Below, one piece after another: positions 43,523 to 51,332 of a DNA stretch of 64,000 nt. The notes beneath the pieces were generated by a model that did not search any database, had not been told where the DNA came from, and was given only the letters and a program-made list of their open reading frames with translations. The position numbers were made by a program, and so were the translations under genes. This DNA comes from Nitrincola sp048264025 (lineage in GTDB: Bacteria > Pseudomonadota > Gammaproteobacteria > Pseudomonadales > Balneatricaceae), in assembly GCF_048264025.1 (NCBI RefSeq), contig NZ_JBLXDN010000001.1:186001-250000 (forward strand), in the 5' to 3' direction. Numbering within the stretch: the first letter of the stretch is position 1; the number at the start of each line of letters is the position of its first letter.

Positions 43523-44815
43523 ATGCCAAAGAAGGCCAAAGAATTAAGCGCTACGGAAGTTAGACGTTTAACCCATGCAATCAGTAAAGACGGCAAGCCA
43601 TACAACGCCCTTCACCCGGTAGGGGGCGTTTCTGGTTTATTGCTTCAGGTTACACCCACCGGCGCGCGCTCTTGGATTTACCGCGTAATGGTAGGAACAA
43701 AGCGCAGGAATATAGGCTTGGGGGCGTTCCCTGATGTACCCCTTGCTGAAGCGCGCAACAAAGCCCGCCTATTAAAAGAAAAGATCAATGAAGGTATTGA
43801 TCCCCTCGAAGAAAGCCAAGCCGTGAAACGCGCCCAGAAGGCCGCACAACTGGCAACAATAACTTTTGAAGATGCAATGAACCGCTATATTAAAATGAAG
43901 GCGGAAGAGTTCAGGAACCCACGTCAGGCCGCGCAATGGCATAGCAGTTTAACCGCTTATGCCCTGCCCCATATCGGAAAAATGCCAGTCAAAGAAATTG
44001 ACATTCACGACATCAAAGCCGTGCTTGACCCTATTTGGCATACAAAAACAGAAACGGCAAACCGGGTACGTTCACGCATGGAAAAAATACTGGGATGGTG
44101 TGCCGTGCATGGTTACAGATCCACAGAGAACCCCGCCCGTTGGACAGGAAATCTTAAAGAGATATACGCCAGCCCTTCAAAGATTAAGAACAGCCAGCAT
44201 TTTGCCGCCCTGCACTTTGATGAGGTGCCAGCCTTTTTCAAAGATCTGCAAAAGCGTAAAGGGGAAGCCGCCCGCGCGCTTGAATTGCTTATTCTGACAG
44301 CTTCAAGAACCAATGAAATAATTGGTGACAAACGAATAGGCAAGCCCGGTATTACTTGGGGAGAAATTAACTTTGCTAAAAAGGTTTGGACAGTACCCGC
44401 CGAACGCATGAAAACCGGCAAGGAGCACAAAGTGCCATTGTGTGAACGTGCCGTTGCTATCCTTCAGGAAATGAACCCCGGCGCGCCTGATGAAATGGTG
44501 TTTACTTCAAACGGCGCTATTCCTTCAAATAACTATTTAAGCGCTTTGCTGAAGCGTATGAACCAACCCATTACAACGCATGGATTCAGAAGCACCTTCA
44601 AAGATTGGTGCCGGGAATATACCGCCTATGCTGATGAAGTGTCAGAGCTTGCCCTTGCCCACGTTAATTCAGACGCAACCCGCGCCGCTTATGCCCGTTC
44701 TGAGTTATTAGAGAAACGCCGCTTACTAATGGCAGACTGGGAACGCTTTTGTTACCACGGCAAAGCAGAACAGAAAACAAGCAAGGTTGTTGCTATTGGC
44801 GGGGGTGCAGCATGA
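43523..44815 (+). CDS. int: Tyrosine integrase (P4-like, DUF4102 arm domain)
   Basis: 430-residue site-specific recombinase. The N-terminal Arm-binding domain (GLLLQVTPTGARSWIYRVM, GLGAFPDVPLAEARNKA) precedes a core-binding SAM-like domain and the catalytic domain. The catalytic residues are Arg in LILTASRTNEII, His-x-x-Arg in THGFRSTFKDWC, His in LALAHVNSD and the Tyr in TRAAYARSELL. The P4-like class typically targets tRNA 3' ends, matching the tRNA-Ser repeats. Its stop overlaps the next ATG. Confidence 0.95.
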   Translation: MPKKAKELSATEVRRLTHAISKDGKPYNALHPVGGVSGLLLQVTPTGARSWIYRVMVGTKRRNIGLGAFPDVPLAEARNKARLLKEKINEGIDPLEESQAVKRAQKAAQLATITFEDAMNRYIKMKAEEFRNPRQAAQWHSSLTAYALPHIGKMPVKEIDIHDIKAVLDPIWHTKTETANRVRSRMEKILGWCAVHGYRSTENPARWTGNLKEIYASPSKIKNSQHFAALHFDEVPAFFKDLQKRKGEAARALELLILTASRTNEIIGDKRIGKPGITWGEINFAKKVWTVPAERMKTGKEHKVPLCERAVAILQEMNPGAPDEMVFTSNGAIPSNNYLSALLKRMNQPITTHGFRSTFKDWCREYTAYADEVSELALAHVNSDATRAAYARSELLEKRRLLMADWERFCYHGKAEQKTSKVVAIGGGAA

Positions 44816-45432
44816 ACCCTTTAGATGAATTAAAAAGGCTTTACGGTGAAGGTGGTGCGCTTGAAAATCCAGCCCGGTATAAATGGGAAGTGCTTTATGC
44901 AGAAACCCGCGCGCTTGTTAGTTTTGAAAATCATCAAAAGATAATGGGCTTTTATAAACAATGGACAGAAACGAGAAACCCGCATTATTTAGACTGGATT
45001 CAATTGATTTTGATTCAATGCAATGCAACCCCTTCCCCTATGCTTTGCAATATATTTGCAGAAGGTGCAGCGCTTAGATTATCCGGGGGCGTTGCCGGTA
45101 CGCCTGAAAAGATAATAAAAGATTCAGCAAAGGCTTATGCCTTCCGGGTAATGATGAACCTTATTTATGCGGGCAGCACTCTTGAAAGCGCTTCAATTAA
45201 AGCAGCATTTCAGGTTCAGGCGATATTTAAAACAGTGAAACCTTACAAGGCTTCAGGGCTTGAAAAGGCTTATGTTAAGGAAATCAGGGCAAGCGGCCTT
45301 GAAGCTGAACACTTTGAAGCATGGGATCAAAGCACCGCATTAAGAGAAGATGAAGGTTCAATTGCATTTTGGAATGATGCCAAAGAAAGCTGGCCTGAAT
45401 GTGATGATGATTTAACAGGCTTCAGAAGATAG
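44812..45432 (+). CDS. Satellite protein of unknown function
   Basis: 206 residues, soluble, mainly helical by composition, no family recognised. ATG at 44812 overlaps the integrase stop (ATGA), so it is translationally coupled to int. Aromatic- and Glu-rich N-terminal half, acidic C-terminus (EDEGSIAFWNDAKESWPECD). The position next to int could suggest an accessory recombination or regulatory role, without sequence support. Confidence 0.6.
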   Translation: MNPLDELKRLYGEGGALENPARYKWEVLYAETRALVSFENHQKIMGFYKQWTETRNPHYLDWIQLILIQCNATPSPMLCNIFAEGAALRLSGGVAGTPEKIIKDSAKAYAFRVMMNLIYAGSTLESASIKAAFQVQAIFKTVKPYKASGLEKAYVKEIRASGLEAEHFEAWDQSTALREDEGSIAFWNDAKESWPECDDDLTGFRR

Positions 45433-45486
45433 GGGAAAAAAAGCATTTCAATTTTTCCCCTCTAATAACCCGCCTATGTCTATTGA

Positions 45487-45529
45487 ATAGGTAACCGTCA
45501 TTAACCAAAGTTTATAGGCGGTTACCTAT
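45487..45529. promoter_or_regulatory. 10-bp inverted repeat enclosing the alpA start
   Basis: ATAGGTAACC at 45487-45496 and GGTTACCTAT at 45520-45529 are perfectly complementary, 23-bp spacer. The right arm includes the first two bases of the alpA start codon (45528) and follows its AGGCGG site. It could be an operator for AlpA or an RNA hairpin hiding the start. It shares TAGGTA with the other satellite motifs. Confidence 0.6.
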
Positions 45530-45722
45530 GAAAAATCATAATCCCCCCGCGTTTTTATCAGATAAGGATCTTGCTGACCGTTGGTCAGTACACCGCGCTA
45601 CGCCTTGGGAATGGGCAAGGCAAGGCCGTATTCCTGCACCCGTTAAACTTTCAGGCCGTTGTACCCGGTGGAAGCTTGCAGAAATTGAAGCTTGGGAAGA
45701 GAAGCAAGGGGGCGTTCACTAA
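45528..45722 (+). CDS. AlpA/excisionase-type helix-turn-helix regulator
   Basis: 64 residues with a MerR-like winged helix of the AlpA/phage-regulator type: FLSDKDLADRWSVHRATPWE, then WARQGRIPAPVKLSGRCTRW and KLAEIEAWEE. In P4-like elements and PICIs this class activates integrase or replication genes. ATG at 45528; its TAA overlaps the next ATG by one base. It is the best candidate to bind the TAGGTA motifs. Confidence 0.87.
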   Translation: MKNHNPPAFLSDKDLADRWSVHRATPWEWARQGRIPAPVKLSGRCTRWKLAEIEAWEEKQGGVH

Positions 45723-48487
45723 TGAGCATATATAAAAACACCCCTGCCAGCGAGCAACTGAACAAGGGCGCTAAAGAAGACGGTATTGAACAGAATCATT
45801 ATAGCATGAAGCTTTCAGTTATCAGCAGCGAGAAGCCCAAAACACTGACCAAAACATATAGGCTTGAAAATGGGGAGCTAGAAAAAGGAACCACGGCCAA
45901 CCTATATCAAGGCAGCGTTTGCACAAAAGAGCTTAACAGCCTTCAAGAGCTTTCAGAGTTACTGCAAGCGCTTAAATTCAATCAGGCGCTTTGCTTTGGT
46001 TTGCCCTTTGCTGATGGTGCCCTTTTGAGCAAGAAGCGCTTTGAAGAGCTAGGGAAGCCCGCGGGAGTGGTCACAAGAACAACAGATAATTTCAAATGGC
46101 CGAACGGTGGCGGTTTGATGTTGCTCGACTATGACCCCAGCAAAGGCATACAGGCGCTTAACCGGGAAGAATTGCTTCAGCAGATCAAGCAAGCAATGCC
46201 AGCAATTGAAGAAGCCGGTTCCGTTTGGTTCCCTTCAAGCAGCAGCCATATTTTCCACGGTGAAGAAGATCTGACCGGGTTAAAAGGTCAGCGCCTTTAC
46301 TTGCCCGTTAAGGATGCAATCGATATACCCCGCGCCGGTGAAGTGCTAGTTCAGCGCTTATGGTTGAACGGGTTTGGATGGTATGAAGTAGGTCAGGCCG
46401 GGCAAATGCTGGAGCGCTGCACCGTTGATGCTTCAGTGTGGCAAACTAACCGCCTTGATTTTGCAGCCGGTGCCAGTTGTACCCCACCGCTAGAACAAAA
46501 ACGGGGATTGCCCGTTGTTACTGAAGGGGGATCAATTGACACAAAAGAAGCCTTGCCCGATTTGACCCCGGAAGAGCTTGCAGAGCTTGCCAGCGTTAAG
46601 GCTTCCGCAAGACGTGACGTTGAAGAAGAAGCCAATTCAGTAAAACAGTTTTACATTCAGGAAAAAGCTTGTTCAATGGTTCCGGCAAACTTGCCAGAAG
46701 CTGAGCAAGAAGAAGCCCTGAAGGTTGCTGAACGTATCGTTGCAAGAGCGCTTGAACAGAAAGTTTTAACAGGCGAATTCCCTATTATTCTTGAAGGGGG
46801 CGAAGTTGTAACCGTGGGGAAATTGCTGGATGATCCGGCAGCTTATCACGGAAAACTCACTTATGACCCTATTGAACCCGAATATCAAAACAATAAGGTT
46901 GTTGGCAAGCTTTACTTGATAGACAGCCGCCCGAACCTAAACAGCTATGCTCATGGTGGCCGCAACTTTAAGCTTTTGCGCCAGCCGCGGGAAGTTGAAT
47001 TGATACCAGGCCGCCGGCATGACGCCATTCAGGAAGTGCTTTCAACTATGCGCGTTTTGCCTGATGTTTATGATATGGAGCAGCAGCTTGTTACCATTGA
47101 CCAGGGCAAGGCTGAAGCGCTGGATGAACAGCGCTTTCTATTTTGGTTAGGTGGAAACTTTCAATTCTACACCTGGAAGATGAAAAACAGCCTGCCAGTA
47201 ATGGAGCTAATCGACCCGCCCGCAAGTCTAGCAAAACAGATCATTGCCATAGGTGCAGGCCGCCGACTGAAGCCATTGAACGCGGTTATCACTGCCCCGG
47301 TATTGCGCCCGAATGGTTCTATTTTAGATAAGCCAGGGTACGACAGCAAAACGAAGCTTTTACTTGATAACGCGGAAGCTTTGCCGCTTGTTACTGATGA
47401 CCCCACCCCGGAGCAGGTCAGCAAGGCGCTTGAAAGCTTGATGAAGCCCTTTGAAAGCTTCCCCTTTGCAACTGCGCTAGATAAGGGAATTATGCTTGCC
47501 GGGCTGTTAACGGCGGTTATGCGTCCCGTGCTGCCAACTGCACCGGGCATAGGGTTTGATGCGCCTGTTATGGGTAGCGGTAAAACTTTGCTCGCTGAAT
47601 GCTTGGGGATTCTTGCAACAGGGGATAACCCCACCGTTTGGCCGCATACTTCAGGCCGTGATGATGAAGAAACCCGCAAACGCATATTAACAGCGCTGAG
47701 ATCCGGAAGCCGCGCAATGATATGGGATAACGTAACCGGGATTTTTGACAGTGCAGCCCTTGCCGCCTTGCTGACAAGTGAAAGCTTTACTGACCGTGTG
47801 CTAGGGCAAAGTGCTTATATAACTGTTCCGAATAGGGCTATTTTAGTTCTTACTGGTAACAATTTGACCCTTGCAGGCGATATGCCGCGCCGGGTTCTGA
47901 AATGCCGTATTGATCCGCAAACTGAACGCCCCTATGCAAGAAAGTTTGACCTTGACCCGAAACAATACGTTAAGCAGAACCGCTTAAGCATGGTTTGCGC
48001 TGCACTGACCATAATCAAAGGATGGTTGAGCAGCGGTGAATGTATGTTTGGATCTCATGCACCAGGCAGAATGGCAAGCTTTGAAATATGGGATGATCTG
48101 GTTAGGCAGCCAGTGGCGTGGATCGCTTCCACAATTAAACCGGGGGAGTATGAAGACCCTATGAACGCAGTAGATCAGAACCAGCAAAGCGACCCTGAAC
48201 AAGAAGCCTTGTATGACGTGCTTGCAGAAATTCAAAAGGTATTTGGAACCGATGCGTTCACAACAAAGGAGCTTCACAGAAGGGCTTATGGGGATCGTAA
48301 CCTTGTGGGCGCGGCTGACTTACAAGAAGCGCTTGAAGATCTTGTGGGCGGTCATAATTTAAACACAAGATCTTTAGGCAAGGTTCTTCCCTTCCGGGCT
48401 GATAGATTGGTCAGGGGGCTTGCTCTGGTTGCTGCGCCGGAGGATAAGCACACAAAACTAAAGCGCTGGCGTATTAAGGCAGCATAG
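45722..48487 (+). CDS. Satellite replication protein, primase-helicase-like
   Basis: 921 residues. The N-terminal third resembles a primase-polymerase region (LMLLDYDPSKG with acidic pair, SVWFPSSSSHIFHG, GQRLYLPVKDA, LDFAAGASCTPPL). The C-terminal half holds an ATPase with Walker A in APVMGSGKTLLAECLG, a DDEETRKRI segment, Walker B-like MIWDNVTGIFDS and the sensor-type ILVLTGNNLTLAGD. It probably starts and unwinds satellite DNA replication. ATG at 45722 overlaps the alpA stop. A terminator and a repeat-rich segment (candidate origin) follow. Confidence 0.75.
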   Translation: MSIYKNTPASEQLNKGAKEDGIEQNHYSMKLSVISSEKPKTLTKTYRLENGELEKGTTANLYQGSVCTKELNSLQELSELLQALKFNQALCFGLPFADGALLSKKRFEELGKPAGVVTRTTDNFKWPNGGGLMLLDYDPSKGIQALNREELLQQIKQAMPAIEEAGSVWFPSSSSHIFHGEEDLTGLKGQRLYLPVKDAIDIPRAGEVLVQRLWLNGFGWYEVGQAGQMLERCTVDASVWQTNRLDFAAGASCTPPLEQKRGLPVVTEGGSIDTKEALPDLTPEELAELASVKASARRDVEEEANSVKQFYIQEKACSMVPANLPEAEQEEALKVAERIVARALEQKVLTGEFPIILEGGEVVTVGKLLDDPAAYHGKLTYDPIEPEYQNNKVVGKLYLIDSRPNLNSYAHGGRNFKLLRQPREVELIPGRRHDAIQEVLSTMRVLPDVYDMEQQLVTIDQGKAEALDEQRFLFWLGGNFQFYTWKMKNSLPVMELIDPPASLAKQIIAIGAGRRLKPLNAVITAPVLRPNGSILDKPGYDSKTKLLLDNAEALPLVTDDPTPEQVSKALESLMKPFESFPFATALDKGIMLAGLLTAVMRPVLPTAPGIGFDAPVMGSGKTLLAECLGILATGDNPTVWPHTSGRDDEETRKRILTALRSGSRAMIWDNVTGIFDSAALAALLTSESFTDRVLGQSAYITVPNRAILVLTGNNLTLAGDMPRRVLKCRIDPQTERPYARKFDLDPKQYVKQNRLSMVCAALTIIKGWLSSGECMFGSHAPGRMASFEIWDDLVRQPVAWIASTIKPGEYEDPMNAVDQNQQSDPEQEALYDVLAEIQKVFGTDAFTTKELHRRAYGDRNLVGAADLQEALEDLVGGHNLNTRSLGKVLPFRADRLVRGLALVAAPEDKHTKLKRWRIKAA

Positions 48488-48493
48488 GCCGGA

Positions 48494-48519
48494 AGCCCCT
48501 AAAAAAAGGGGCTTTTTTG
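48494..48519 (+). terminator. Rho-independent terminator after replication gene
   Basis: AGCCCC at 48494-48499 and GGGGCT at 48508-48513 form a stem with an A-rich loop, followed by TTTTTT. It separates the integration/replication module from the packaging/capsid module. Confidence 0.85.
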
Positions 48520-48520
48520 T

Positions 48521-48650
48521 ATTTGCGGTGTATAGCGGTGTGTTGCGTATTGTAATTCCCAGTCTGAAGTTTCAAGTTTTATTTTATTTATAGGTTATAT
48601 AGGCTGGAAATAAACACCGCAACAATCCGCCATAACCCGCAGACCGCTAA
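48521..48650. repeat. 10-bp-phased GCGG/CCGC repeats, candidate origin
   Basis: GCGGTG occurs at 48525-48530 and 48535-48540. On the opposite orientation CCGC occurs at 48617-48620, 48627-48630 and 48637-48640, with another at 48644-48647. An AT-rich stretch (48570-48600) lies between the two sets. Phased iteron-like blocks around an AT-rich core, right after a primase-helicase gene, look like a replication origin. This is inferred, not shown. Confidence 0.45.
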
Positions 48651-48697
48651 AAACCACGCCTTTCCGCCCGTGCCAGCCTGCTTAAAAAGCCCGTGGC

Positions 48698-48710
48698 GGT
48701 TAATATAACC
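48698..48710. promoter_or_regulatory. Palindrome GGTTAATATAACC
   Basis: A 13-bp perfect palindrome with central base pair variation, in the non-coding gap before the packaging genes. Its half-site GGTTA matches the inverted repeat at 48813-48840, so both may bind the same regulator. Confidence 0.5.
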
Positions 48711-48756
48711 TTATCATTCATATAATTTTCAGTTACTTAAATGTAAAGAAGCTACC

Positions 48757-48776
48757 TACCTATCTTAATACCTATC
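48757..48776 (-). promoter_or_regulatory. Paired GATAGGTA motif, packaging-module copy (inverted)
   Basis: TACCTATC at 48757-48764 and 48769-48776, spacer TTAA, 12-bp period. It is the reverse complement of the pair before int. It ends 26 bp before the extended -10 at 48803-48811, where an activator would bind. Confidence 0.7.
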
Positions 48777-48802
48777 AAAAAGCTTTTGAAACCTGCACTT
48801 TA

Positions 48803-48840
48803 TGCTATAATTGGTTATAAGTAACGTATCTGTTATAACC
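48803..48840 (+). promoter_or_regulatory. Extended -10 promoter with operator for packaging genes
   Basis: TGC-TATAAT at 48803-48811 is an extended -10 element with a consensus hexamer. The -35 region is weak (TTTTGA about 16 bp upstream). Directly downstream GGTTATAA (48813-48820) and TTATAACC (48833-48840) form a perfect 8-bp inverted repeat covering the expected transcription start, a classic repressor site. terS starts at 48860. Confidence 0.6.
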
Positions 48841-48859
48841 ATTTTAAAGGGTATTAAAC

Positions 48860-49261
48860 ATGGCAAGACCATTCGAAAAGCTGCCAGCCGGTGCCAGAAA
48901 CCACCTGGAATCAATGGCCGCCAATGGGCTGTTAAGCGAATCAGCAGCAGCAACCGCCCTGGGTATGCCCCTGCACGAATTCCGCCGGGTTATTGCTGAA
49001 CACCCTGCTTCAAAAGAGGTATGGCAAAACGCCCTTGCAGTTGAACGGGATCAGATCCTTCAGGCTATGTATGACAGCGCTATAGGGGGCGATACAAAGG
49101 CCGCGCAAACCTTGCTTGCCGTTCGCCACGGGATGAGCGAAAAGCAGCCAAAAGGCAATTCTGACCGCGTTAGCGTGGTGTTTAATCTGCCCGCTGCCCT
49201 TTCAGCTTCAGACTATCTGGAGGCCGTTGAGGTTAAGCAAGAGAGCTTGCCGAATGAGTGA
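48860..49261 (+). CDS. terS: Small terminase subunit-like protein
   Basis: 133 residues. The N-terminus contains a helix-turn-helix-like segment (LSESAAATALGMPLHEFRRV), followed by a long helical region (AVERDQILQAMYDSAIGGDT, KAAQTLLAVRHG) typical of TerS oligomers. The assignment rests on its position and an 8-bp overlap with terL. In a satellite, its own TerS would direct packaging of satellite DNA rather than the helper genome. Confidence 0.72.
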   Translation: MARPFEKLPAGARNHLESMAANGLLSESAAATALGMPLHEFRRVIAEHPASKEVWQNALAVERDQILQAMYDSAIGGDTKAAQTLLAVRHGMSEKQPKGNSDRVSVVFNLPAALSASDYLEAVEVKQESLPNE

Positions 49262-50660
49262 ACAACGCCCGGATCAGTTAAGCAAGTGGCAACAGGAAGC
49301 AATGAGCGTTCCTGAAGCGTTTGATCTGTTTCTTGGCGGTTCCCGCGGTTCAGGCAAAACGCACTTGCTCTGTGCCTTATTCCTGCGACATTGTGAACAG
49401 CACGGGGAGCGCGCCCGGTGCCTAGTGGTTAGGAAGAGCTTTCCCGGTTTGATGGATCTTGAAGCTGAAATGAAAGCTTTTTTCGGTGCAGTGTATGGCA
49501 CCGCTTTAAAGTTTGATGGACAGAAGCACCGCTTCACCATGCCGAACGGTGCAACCGTTGCCCTTGACCAGCTTGAACGGGAAGCAGACTTTCAAAAGTA
49601 TCAGGGGAAAAGCTTCAGCCATATTGCAGTTGATGAAGCCGGTCAATACTCAAGCCCAGCGCTAATTGATCGCCTACGCTCAAGCCTACGCGCGCCCGCT
49701 GGCGTTCCTACACGGTTCGTTATGGCAGCGAATCCGGGCGGTGCCGGTCATGCTTGGCTAGTACGCCGCCACGCCTTGAAAGCAAGCTGGCAGCCTTACA
49801 CGGATGCCGCTTCAGGGTTTGATTTTGTAACGATCAATGCAACCTATCTTGATAATGAATTCATTGACCGGGAACGCTATGCAAAAAACCTGATTGCAAG
49901 CTGTGCAACAGATCCGGAGCTTGGCCGCGCGTGGTTGCTCGGTGACTGGTCGATTCTGCGCGGTGCCTACTTCTCAAGCGTTATTGATGAACACCGCAAT
50001 ATGATAGAACCCTGGGAAAAGCTGCCCTATGAAGAGCCGGAAGACCCGTGGAGTGAATACCCTACAAGCTGGGAATACTACCTTGCCAGCGATTACGGCA
50101 GCGCCGCGCCCAGCGTCACTTATTTGGTGGCAAGAAGCCCCGGCGCTGAAGCCCTTGATGGGTTCTTTTATCCGCGCGGTTCCCTGATTTTGGTTGATGA
50201 AGAAACCACCACCCACCCGGATGACTTGAACCAGGGTATGAATTTAACGGTGCCGGAACAAGCTGACCGGATCAAACGAATGTGCCAGCGCTGGGGAGTG
50301 CCTGCCCGTGGCGTTGCGGATGATGCCATATTCAATAAAACGGGCAGCCAATCCGGAAGCATTGCCGATGAATTCAGGAAGGCCGGTGTTAATTTCAGAC
50401 GCGCCCGCAAAGGCAGCCGGATAGGTGGCTGGGAAATAATGCGCCGTTTACTTGCTGATGCTGGCAAGCCGGATATGCCGGGGCTTTATATATCCCGGAA
50501 GTGCCATGTTTGGTGGCAGACAGTGCCAGCGTTGCCCCGTTGCACCCGCAACCCTGAAGATGTTGATTCAACCGCCGCGGATCATGCCGCGGATGCTTGC
50601 CGCTATGGTTGCATAGGCAATAACGCCGGGTTCAGAGTTCCAATAAATTTTGCTTACTAA
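49254..50660 (+). CDS. terL: Large terminase subunit
   Basis: 468-residue DNA-packaging motor. The ATPase has Walker A FLGGSRGSGKTHLLCALFL and Walker B HIAVDEAGQ, with a coupling motif near MAANPGG. The C-terminal RNase H-like nuclease shows Asp in YYLASDYGSAAP and Asp pairs in RGVADDAIF and STAADHAADA. ATG at 49254 lies inside the end of terS. No portal gene follows: the scaffold-like gene starts 13 bp after its stop. Confidence 0.92.
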   Translation: MSEQRPDQLSKWQQEAMSVPEAFDLFLGGSRGSGKTHLLCALFLRHCEQHGERARCLVVRKSFPGLMDLEAEMKAFFGAVYGTALKFDGQKHRFTMPNGATVALDQLEREADFQKYQGKSFSHIAVDEAGQYSSPALIDRLRSSLRAPAGVPTRFVMAANPGGAGHAWLVRRHALKASWQPYTDAASGFDFVTINATYLDNEFIDRERYAKNLIASCATDPELGRAWLLGDWSILRGAYFSSVIDEHRNMIEPWEKLPYEEPEDPWSEYPTSWEYYLASDYGSAAPSVTYLVARSPGAEALDGFFYPRGSLILVDEETTTHPDDLNQGMNLTVPEQADRIKRMCQRWGVPARGVADDAIFNKTGSQSGSIADEFRKAGVNFRRARKGSRIGGWEIMRRLLADAGKPDMPGLYISRKCHVWWQTVPALPRCTRNPEDVDSTAADHAADACRYGCIGNNAGFRVPINFAY

Positions 50661-50673
50661 TGAGGTATTGAAG

Positions 50674-51189
50674 ATGGAAACCATTGAAGAGTTGAAAGAA
50701 GGTTTGGAAAAGCTAAAAAATAAAAATGCTCAATTGCTGGACGAGAAAAAGAAGGTTCAAGCTGAACGGGATGAATTGAAAGCTTTGCTTGATTCTACTG
50801 AACAGGCAAAAGCTGAAGCCCTTGCTGAAGTTAAACGCATTACAATAGATCAGCCCCGCGCTGAAGTAATTGAAACGATTGCAGCGGAAGGCATGGCCGA
50901 TATGCTCAAACGAGAGCTTGAACACCATTTTGAAATAGTACGGATGGAAAACGGCAAGGATGTTTTCCAAAAGGATGGTGAACCGGTTCAGATTGAAGGG
51001 GCAACCGTTGAATTCTCTGAAGAGGGAATAAACAAGCTTTACAAAGCCGGAACCCTGAAGAGCCTTGGCCGTTTAATCAAAGGCAGGCAAGCAGCCGGGG
51101 GCGGTGCCGTTGGTGGAACTAAAGAAGCGTTCACCGGGCAGCCACAAAACAGCAACCCGGCACCGCGACAGCAATTTGGTTTAAAGTAA
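50674..51189 (+). CDS. Scaffold-like coiled-coil protein
   Basis: 171 residues. About the first 70 form an E/K/L-rich coiled coil (TIEELKEGLEKLKNKNAQLL, DEKKKVQAERDELKALLDS). A compact middle and a flexible Gly/Gln/Pro-rich C-terminus (QAAGGGAVGGTKEAF) follow. Phage scaffolding proteins often look like this and lie just before the major capsid gene, as here. ATG at 50674. The assignment rests on shape and position, not on a recognised family. Confidence 0.6.
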   Translation: METIEELKEGLEKLKNKNAQLLDEKKKVQAERDELKALLDSTEQAKAEALAEVKRITIDQPRAEVIETIAAEGMADMLKRELEHHFEIVRMENGKDVFQKDGEPVQIEGATVEFSEEGINKLYKAGTLKSLGRLIKGRQAAGGGAVGGTKEAFTGQPQNSNPAPRQQFGLK

Positions 51190-51332
51190 GAAAGTGTTAT
51201 AATATAACAGAGTGCAGAGCGTGGCTAGTGGCTACAATCTGCACCCTACCACCTGCCCCCGTGGGGCAACTCTAAAGCGTCCGTGATGCTAATGAGCACC
51301 TATTCTTTTTATGGAATTATGAGGTGCCCACC
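51190..51332 (+). promoter_or_regulatory. Structured leader before the capsid gene
   Basis: 143 bp with several signals. GTTATAATATAAC at 51196-51208 is a palindrome containing TATAAT. GTGCAGA (51212-51218) pairs with TCTGCAC (51238-51244). TGCCCC/GGGGCA form a second small hairpin around 51254-51268. GCACCT (51296-51301) pairs with AGGTGC (51322-51327), and the latter contains the ribosome-binding GAGG of the capsid gene, so translation could be controlled by folding. Confidence 0.5.
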
